Source: Pseudalkalibacillus decolorationis (GTDB taxonomy: Bacteria > Bacillota > Bacilli > Bacillales > Fictibacillaceae). From it: a stretch of 64,000 bases of DNA. Under the pieces are notes generated by a model, which had not been told where the DNA came from, ran no database searches, and saw only the letters and a program-made list of their open reading frames with translations. Position 1 is the stretch's first letter. Every line of letters starts with the position of its first letter. The stretch lies in contig NZ_JANHJQ010000013.1 of assembly GCF_024609785.1 (NCBI RefSeq), forward strand, positions 62,001 to 126,000, written 5' to 3'. The translations under genes were made by a program, and so were the position numbers. Shown here in pieces: positions 58,646-64,000 of this stretch.

Positions 58646-59332
58646 TTAGACATCCTTCATGCGGAATTCGCGAGGAGTCAATCCAGTTTGCTTTTTAAAC
58701 AATGAACTGAAATAGTGCTGACTATTAAACCCACATGTTTCCGATACTTGTGAAATATTCATCTTCGGAGACTCTTTAAGCATTCGTTTAGCTTTCTCAA
58801 TACGATATGTGTTCAAATAACTTGCGAAGTTTGTATTTAACTCTTCATTAAATTTACGGCTCAAATAAGCATTGTTTACATGGATGTCATCTGCAATTTG
58901 TCCCAACGTTAGCCGATCACCGAAACGTCTGTGAATCGTTTCTAGTGTTTGGTTGACCATATCAGATAAGTTCGCTTGTTGGAGGTAAGGTTGTATGGCT
59001 TCGATGAGTTCACTTTCAATCAAAGGTTTCGTAATGTAATCTTCAACGCCCATTCGTAGTGCTTGATGAGCATATTCGAAAGATTGATATGCGGTAACCA
59101 TAATAACCTTTATTTGGTAATCATTCTTGAATTGTCTGGCTAGCTCTAAACCTGATTTACCAGGCATTTGAATATCAACCAAAGCAAGTTGAATCGCCAC
59201 ATTCTCCACAATATCAAGAGCCCTTGAGGCATCCTTTGCTTGATAAATGGATCCCAAATTAAAATAAGGTTTTAAAAGGTATTCAAGTTGCTCAAGCTCT
59301 AATTGTTCATCATCTACTAAAAGGATATTCAT
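58646..59332 (-). CDS. AraC-type response regulator (YesN family)
   Basis: The 228-residue regulator has a receiver (MNILLVDDEQLELEQLEYLL, phospho-acceptor Asp53 in ALVDIQMPGKSG, Lys in YITKPL) and a C-terminal AraC helix-turn-helix pair (ADDIHVNNAYLSRKFNEELN, and ISQVSETCGFNSQHYFSSLF ending TGLTPREFR). ATG 59332 is preceded by AGGAGGGATCTAC, so the longer frame to 59371, which begins inside the kinase gene, is not used. With the next-upstream LytS-like kinase it forms a YesMN-type pair that likely controls the neighbouring transport genes. Confidence 0.9.
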   Translation of the reverse strand: MNILLVDDEQLELEQLEYLLKPYFNLGSIYQAKDASRALDIVENVAIQLALVDIQMPGKSGLELARQFKNDYQIKVIMVTAYQSFEYAHQALRMGVEDYITKPLIESELIEAIQPYLQQANLSDMVNQTLETIHRRFGDRLTLGQIADDIHVNNAYLSRKFNEELNTNFASYLNTYRIEKAKRMLKESPKMNISQVSETCGFNSQHYFSSLFKKQTGLTPREFRMKDV

Positions 59333-59343
59333 GTAGATCCCTC

Positions 59344-60102
59344 CTATGTGGACTGTTCTTGGATTGGCCATTCCATTCTAACTAATGTACCAGTTGCCTT
59401 TTCAATAAGATACAAGTCGACCTCTTCTTCAGGATAGAGTAGAGAAAGCCTTTCTTTTATATTTTCCAAACCTATTCCTTCTCGTCTTTGTTGAGGGATG
59501 GCTTCTGCCTTGTCGTATTCCCCCTTATTATTCCAAACCTCAAGAATCAATTCCTTGTCATAAGAACGGATGTTAATAACCAGTTCAGCAGGTCCTTGAT
59601 ATTTTTCAAATCCGTGCTTAAAGCAATTCTCAACAAATGTTTGGATCGCATAGCTAGGAATTAGTTTGTTATTCAGCTCAGGCTCGACAAACTGTTTTAT
59701 GTGTAATCGATCCCCAAACCGTAGTTTCTGTATATCTAAATAATAGTTCGTATATTGGAGTTCTTGTCTAATCGTGGTTAGGGATTGATCACTAGTGTAT
59801 TTGTGTTTGAAAAACTTTGATAAGGTTTCAATTGAACTAATTAAATCTTGTTTTCGATCGAGTCGAGCTAGGCTGCCAATGACATTCAAGGTATTAAAAA
59901 AGAAATGAGGTTGAATTTGTTGGCTCAGGACTTCGAAACGACTACGCTGTAATTCTTGTTCGAGAGCTAGCTGAGTGGCCTGATTTTTTAAAGAGTCAAT
60001 TCGCTTTTCAAATATAAATAAAAATAAAAGTGTAAAAGACCCTAGTAAGGGGGCTAATACACATATCATAATATATATAGAAAGGGTCTCTTGGTTAATC
60101 AT
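59344..60102 (-). CDS. Sensor histidine kinase, LytS/YesM-type, minimal
   Basis: The 252-residue kinase has one membrane segment (about 9-31), a short coiled linker, the His_kinase motif LSQQIQPHFFFNTLNVIG with His66, and an ATPase domain with IPSYAIQTFVENCFKHGFEK and GIGLENIKERLSLLY. The usual large extracellular sensor domain is absent, so it may sense through the membrane or a partner such as the adjacent symporter or peptide importer. AGGACGGAG precedes the ATG. It is 11 nt from the response regulator. Confidence 0.88.
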   Translation of the reverse strand: MINQETLSIYIMICVLAPLLGSFTLLFLFIFEKRIDSLKNQATQLALEQELQRSRFEVLSQQIQPHFFFNTLNVIGSLARLDRKQDLISSIETLSKFFKHKYTSDQSLTTIRQELQYTNYYLDIQKLRFGDRLHIKQFVEPELNNKLIPSYAIQTFVENCFKHGFEKYQGPAELVINIRSYDKELILEVWNNKGEYDKAEAIPQQRREGIGLENIKERLSLLYPEEEVDLYLIEKATGTLVRMEWPIQEQST

Positions 60103-60156
60103 ACTATTAGACTCCGTCCTTCAAGTGATCGCTAACTATATTATACATCAATAATA

Positions 60157-61146
60157 TTAGATTGATAACTTCTCAGCGTAATGACATCCAACCAAGTGAC
60201 CGTCATCAAGTTCTCTTAATTCTGGTTCTATGTTCCTACAATGATCTGTCGCAAATGGGCAACGCGTGTGAAAGCGGCATCCGGATGGAGGATTAATCGG
60301 AGAAGGTACGTCTCCAGTTATTTCAATCTCTTTCCGGGCTACATCTAAATCAGGAACCGGAATAGCCGACAGTAACGCCTTGGTATATGGGTGAGAAGGT
60401 TTATTAAATAACGAATGCTTATCGGCGATCTCTACAATCTTACCAAGATACATAACCATAATGCGATCTGAGATGTGACGTACAACACTTAAATCGTGTG
60501 AAATAAATACATAGGTCATGTTGAATTGTTTCTGAAGCTTCTTAAGCAAGTTCAATACTTGCGCTTGGATTGATACATCAAGCGCGGATACTGCTTCATC
60601 ACAAATAATCATTTTCGGATTAACAGACAAGGCTCTAGCAATCCCGATACGCTGACGTTGCCCCCCGCTAAACTCGTGTGGTAAACGCTCCAATGAATCT
60701 GGAGGTAGGCCAACAAGTGTCATTAGTTCGAGCATCCGGCCCTCGCGGTCCGATTTTGGAAGGACGTCTTGGATTTTCATCGATTCATTTAGCATTTGGC
60801 GGATGGTTCTCCTTGGATTAAGGGAGGCAAAAGGGTCCTGGAAAATGACTTGGATATCCCCACGTACATCTTTTAATTCTCGGCGTGACAACTTAGCTAA
60901 ATCACGTCCTTGAAAATGAATTTCTCCTTCTGTTGGGTCATCCAGTCTAAGGATGGCACGGCCGGTTGTAGACTTGCCACAACCAGATTCTCCGACAATA
61001 CTTAACGTTGTCCCTTCCTCAACTCCAAAAGAAATGTCATCAACGGCTTTGACATACTGTTTCTTCTGAAAAGGTGATTCTTTTTTCATAGAAAAGTATT
61101 GTTTTAGATGTTTTACTTCGAGTAAGGGTTTCGTTGCGGCCTTCAT
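60157..61146 (-). CDS. Oligopeptide/dipeptide ABC transporter ATP-binding protein (OppF/DppF-like)
   Basis: The 329-residue ATPase has Walker [10 protein letters not shown] (about 56-64), signature [12 protein letters not shown], Walker [14 protein letters not shown], and the C-terminal oligopeptide-family extension with [14 protein letters not shown] that gives the Cys cluster found in OppD/OppF/DppD. ATG 61146 overlaps the OppD stop (ATGA); the longer frame begins inside oppD. It pairs with the OppD-like ATPase to drive peptide (or nickel/opine) uptake through the two permeases. Confidence 0.91.
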   Translation of the reverse strand: MKAATKPLLEVKHLKQYFSMKKESPFQKKQYVKAVDDISFGVEEGTTLSIVGESGCGKSTTGRAILRLDDPTEGEIHFQGRDLAKLSRRELKDVRGDIQVIFQDPFASLNPRRTIRQMLNESMKIQDVLPKSDREGRMLELMTLVGLPPDSLERLPHEFSGGQRQRIGIARALSVNPKMIICDEAVSALDVSIQAQVLNLLKKLQKQFNMTYVFISHDLSVVRHISDRIMVMYLGKIVEIADKHSLFNKPSHPYTKALLSAIPVPDLDVARKEIEITGDVPSPINPPSGCRFHTRCPFATDHCRNIEPELRELDDGHLVGCHYAEKLSI

Positions 61147-62150
61147 ACAGAGCTCATTCCTTTCGTTAATTCCTTTTCCTCCTGATAAAATAGGCAACGA
61201 ACCTGATACGAGTGGTCGGAGCTCATTTTAAGATCTGGATGGATTTGGTGACAAGAATCCTCGGCGATTGGACAACGGTCGGTAAATTTACATCCTTGGT
61301 GTTCTTTGAAAGGGCTAGGGATGCTCCCCTCCATAGCCTGTAGTTCCTCTTGATCTTCATAAAGCTTCGGTAATGATTGGAGGAGCCCTTTCGTGTAAGG
61401 GTGCTTTGGATGACGAAATAACTCTTCGGTCGTGGAATATTCTACAATTTCCCCAGCATACATGACAGCTACCCTGTCACACGTTTCAGCTACAACACCA
61501 AGGTCGTGAGTAATGAAGATAATGCCCATTTTGAGCTTCTTCTGCAAGTTTTTCATTAATTTTAAAATTTGCGATTGAATCGTTACGTCAAGTGCTGTTG
61601 TTGGCTCATCGGCGATCAATACCTCAGGGTTGCAGGCGAGAGCCATCGCGATCATCACACGTTGACGCATTCCGCCACTTAGTTGAAACGGCTCCTGTTT
61701 TGCGCGCTTTTCTGGTGAAGGTATCCCAACGAGTTTGAGCATCTCAATACTCTTTTGAAAGGCTTGCTTTCGATTTAATCCCTGGTGTTCACGAATGGTC
61801 TCAGCAATTTGTTCCCCAACTGAAATGACAGGATTTAGCGATGTCATCGGCTCTTGAAAAATCATTGAAATTTGGTTGCCACGAATATTCCGCATTTGCT
61901 TTTCAGACTTGCCAACCAATTCCTCATTATTTAATCGAACCGATCCTTCTACAATTTTTCCAGGATCCGGGACAAGTTGTAGAACCGATAAAGATGTCAT
62001 GCTTTTCCCGCAACCGGATTCTCCGACGATTCCGAGCGTTTCTCCTTTATGAAGAGTTAAATCAATGCCATCGACAACTTTTCCAATACCCCTCTTCGTA
62101 TGGAAATAAGTCTTCAGTTGATTTATTTCAAGAACTTTCTCTTGTGCCAT
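61143..62150 (-). CDS. Oligopeptide/dipeptide ABC transporter ATP-binding protein (OppD/DppD-like)
   Basis: The 335-residue ATPase has Walker [10 protein letters not shown] (about 40-48), signature LSGGMRQRVMIA, Walker B VLIADEPTTALDV, H-loop FITHDLGVVAE and a C-terminal Cys region CKFTDRCPIAEDSC. Partner of the OppF-like ATPase downstream. AGGAGGGATTACAC lies before the ATG, 15 nt after the OppB stop. Confidence 0.92.
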   Translation of the reverse strand: MAQEKVLEINQLKTYFHTKRGIGKVVDGIDLTLHKGETLGIVGESGCGKSMTSLSVLQLVPDPGKIVEGSVRLNNEELVGKSEKQMRNIRGNQISMIFQEPMTSLNPVISVGEQIAETIREHQGLNRKQAFQKSIEMLKLVGIPSPEKRAKQEPFQLSGGMRQRVMIAMALACNPEVLIADEPTTALDVTIQSQILKLMKNLQKKLKMGIIFITHDLGVVAETCDRVAVMYAGEIVEYSTTEELFRHPKHPYTKGLLQSLPKLYEDQEELQAMEGSIPSPFKEHQGCKFTDRCPIAEDSCHQIHPDLKMSSDHSYQVRCLFYQEEKELTKGMSSV

Positions 62151-62165
62151 GTGTAATCCCTCCTA

Positions 62166-63086
62166 TTAATTTAAGTCAATTCGACGGTTAAAGAAGCGGT
62201 ACAAAATATCAACGAACAAGTTAACAATCACGAATACCAGAGATGCGACAAGTATTCCACCTTGAACCATTGGAATATCACGCATTCGAATGGATTCAAC
62301 AATTAGCCGTCCTAATCCATTGATGGCAAAGACCGATTCAATCAAAACGGTACCACCAAGTAGGGCACCAAATTGGAGTCCAACAACCGTAATTACAGGA
62401 ATTAATGCATTTCGTAATGCGTGCTTGTATATGACGAGGTACCCTCTAATCCCTTTGGCCCTTGCTGTTCGAATGTAGTCTTGTCTTACAACTTCGAGCA
62501 TACTCGAGCGAGTCATTCGGGCAACAATTGCCGCCCCACTTGCACCAAGCGTAAACGCTGGTAGAATCATGTGTTTAACACTATCCCATCCGGAAACTGG
62601 AAACCATTGTAACTCGACAGAAAAGATGTACATTAAAATCAAGCCAAGCCAAAAACTAGGAAAGGAAATTCCTAAAAGCGCGACAACCATAACGCTCATA
62701 TCTGAAACCGAGTAGGGACGAACTGCTGAAATAATACCAGCAGTCATTCCAAGAATGATTGTAATTAAAGTACTATAAAAAGCGAGCTCAACTGAAATGG
62801 GAAGTCGTGTTGTGATTTCATTAATAACAGGCTGGTGACTTTTAGCAGAAATACCAAGATCCCCTTGAAAAAGTCCTGCTATAGAATCGAAGTACTGTAC
62901 ATAGAGCGGTCGATCTAAACCAAGATTATGTCGAAGGTTTTCAATCGTTTCTTTTGAAGCCCCTTCACCCGCAAGAACTTGAGCTGAATCACCTGGGACC
63001 ATTTGCATTATTAAAAAGACAACTAAGGTAATTCCGAAAATGACTGGAATCGTTTGAGCCAATCGTTTGGTTATAAAAGCAAGCAT
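62166..63086 (-). CDS. Oligopeptide/dipeptide ABC transporter permease (OppB/DppB-like)
   Basis: The 306-residue permease has six membrane segments, the N-terminal OppB signature MLAFITKRLAQTIPVIFGIT and LNLGLDRPLYVQYFD-type loop, and an EAA loop MTRSSMLEVVRQDYIRTARA-KG near 195-215. It pairs with the OppC-like permease to form the channel. GAGGAGGAATATTTT is the SD; 16 nt from oppC. Confidence 0.92.
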   Translation of the reverse strand: MLAFITKRLAQTIPVIFGITLVVFLIMQMVPGDSAQVLAGEGASKETIENLRHNLGLDRPLYVQYFDSIAGLFQGDLGISAKSHQPVINEITTRLPISVELAFYSTLITIILGMTAGIISAVRPYSVSDMSVMVVALLGISFPSFWLGLILMYIFSVELQWFPVSGWDSVKHMILPAFTLGASGAAIVARMTRSSMLEVVRQDYIRTARAKGIRGYLVIYKHALRNALIPVITVVGLQFGALLGGTVLIESVFAINGLGRLIVESIRMRDIPMVQGGILVASLVFVIVNLFVDILYRFFNRRIDLN

Positions 63087-63102
63087 AAAATATTCCTCCT
63101 CA

Positions 63103-63996
63103 TTATGATTTCATTCTTGGATCTAGTGCATCACGTAGACCATCACCAAACAGGTTACACCCCATGACAAGCAGCGCGATTGTCAACCCAGGGAAAATAG
63201 CCATATATGGTGCGCTGAAAATAAAATCTCGCCCATTTGAAAGCATTGCACCCCATTCTGGTGAAGGGGGCTGTGCGCCAAGTCCGAGAAAGGATAACCC
63301 TGCAGCGGAAAGAATTGCCGTTGCCAAGCGTAACGTCCCTTGGACAATTAATGGAGACAAAATATTAGGTAAAATATGCAAAAAAATGATTGTCCCATCA
63401 TTAGCACCAAGGGAGCGGATGGCGTCGACATATTCTAGTTTCCGCACTTCCATCGTTGAACCACGTGCGATTCGAGCAAATAATGGTACGGAAAACACCC
63501 CTACAGCTACTGTTACATTGAAGAGGCTCGGGCCTAGGGCACTAATAATAGCAAGAGCTAATAAAATACCGGGAAACGCGAGCATAATATCAAGAACTCG
63601 GCTGATGACCGAGTCAATCCATCCACCATAATAACCCGCGGCCATACCCATAATGACACCAAAGATAGCCCCGAATAATACTGCGACAACACCTACCCCC
63701 ATCGACAAACGCGATCCATATAAGATACGACTTAAAATATCTCTGCCTTTGTCGTCGGTACCCATCCAATGTTCTAAAGATGGCGCTTGAAGTTTATTTG
63801 CTAAATCAATAGCAAACGGATCGTAAGGTGCAAGGAATGGGGCAAATAGTGCGATCACTATATAAAATAGAACAATTAATCCCCCAACTAACGCGGCCTT
63901 ATTCCGAACCATTCTGTTAATAAATGCTTCTATTCTTTCAATTCGTTGTTGCTTCCGAAGCTTATCGAAGGATATTGCTTCTTGCTGCGTCTTCAA
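63103..63996 (-). CDS. Oligopeptide/dipeptide ABC transporter permease (OppC/DppC-like), 5' end at window edge
   Basis: At least 297 residues: a cytoplasmic basic head (RKQQRIERIEAFINRMVRNK), a first membrane segment, the OppC motif APFLAPYDPFAIDLANKLQA, HWMGTDDKGRDILSRILYGS, five further segments and the EAA loop RKLEYVDAIRSLGANDGTII. The first visible start is TTG 63996, but the frame remains open to the window edge and no SD can be seen, so the true start may lie a few codons outside. The binding protein gene (OppA-like) is expected upstream. Confidence 0.9.
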   Translation of the reverse strand: MKTQQEAISFDKLRKQQRIERIEAFINRMVRNKAALVGGLIVLFYIVIALFAPFLAPYDPFAIDLANKLQAPSLEHWMGTDDKGRDILSRILYGSRLSMGVGVVAVLFGAIFGVIMGMAAGYYGGWIDSVISRVLDIMLAFPGILLALAIISALGPSLFNVTVAVGVFSVPLFARIARGSTMEVRKLEYVDAIRSLGANDGTIIFLHILPNILSPLIVQGTLRLATAILSAAGLSFLGLGAQPPSPEWGAMLSNGRDFIFSAPYMAIFPGLTIALLVMGCNLFGDGLRDALDPRMKS

Positions 63997-64000
63997 TTGT

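Overview
The window looks like chromosome of a low-GC, endospore-type Bacillaceae. The genes seen here match Bacillus families closely: ylLiaIH-FSR cell-envelope stress genes, YkoEDC, TenA/TenI, YwbE, YcgT, a YwqH/YwqI/LXG type VII secretion cluster, and Fur boxes of the 7-1-7 Bacillus type. Ribosome binding sites are strong and purine-rich, and GTG and TTG starts are common. I saw no rRNA, tRNA, CRISPR array, intact transposase or phage gene. Species cannot be named from the sequence alone.

Layout. 1-1815: end of an ascorbate-type PTS operon (IIA tail, IIB, IIC). 2004-5888 (minus): Fur-boxed siderophore ABC importer. 6406-7470: Fur-boxed ferredoxin-NADP reductase. 7787-13611 (minus): an LXG polymorphic-toxin cluster of the type VII secretion kind, with two WXG-like partner proteins, a glycine-zipper LXG toxin, membrane proteins that are immunity candidates, and two DUF5085-like proteins. 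One membrane gene carries a frameshift. 14072-15496: aldehyde dehydrogenase. 15549-16420: a gene graveyard holding a broken NarL-type response regulator. 16421-16924: DUF6398 protein. 17250-22233: ABC importer of the FbpABC type plus secreted glycerophosphodiesterase, both preceded by 11-bp-phased PhoP-box-like repeats. 22428-23633: secreted subtilisin. 23935-24741: two alanine-rich low-complexity small proteins, one made of nine near-perfect 36-bp repeats. 24846-29335: UDG-like protein, DUF2294 protein, and an unusual nuclease-XPD helicase fusion. 29776-34457: secreted coiled-coil protein, M20 amidohydrolase with its transporter, and an alanine/sodium symporter. 35151-38508: PanE, DEAD-box helicase, MerR remnant, YwbE. 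38819-43462: lantibiotic-immunity-type ABC transporter with a two-component system and matching 11-bp operator repeats. 43746-47276: liaI-liaH-liaF-liaS-liaR. 47386-57211: a TPP-riboswitch-controlled thiamine operon (tenA, ykoEDC, tenI, thiO, thiS, thiG, thiF, thiD, thiE). 57336-64000 (minus): Opp-type peptide importer, YesMN-like two-component system and a sodium-solute symporter.

How the parts work together. Iron: the ABC importer and YcgT share Fur control, so uptake and intracellular ferric reduction respond to the same signal. Phosphate: a Pho-regulated exported GlpQ beside a Pho-boxed importer suggests scavenging of organic phosphate esters. Envelope stress: the BcrA/LanFEG-type transporter with its own kinase sits beside the complete lia system, giving a contiguous antibiotic-response island. 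Thiamine: YkoEDC imports a pyrimidine precursor, TenA recovers HMP from damaged thiamine, ThiO/S/G/F/TenI make thiazole, and ThiD/ThiE finish thiamine phosphate; ThiC is not in the window.

The least explained features are: the Ala-rich repeat genes; three separate intergenic arrays with a ~20-bp period, two of them inside the thiamine transcription unit; the frameshifted membrane gene in the toxin cluster; and several dispersed palindromic repeat families.
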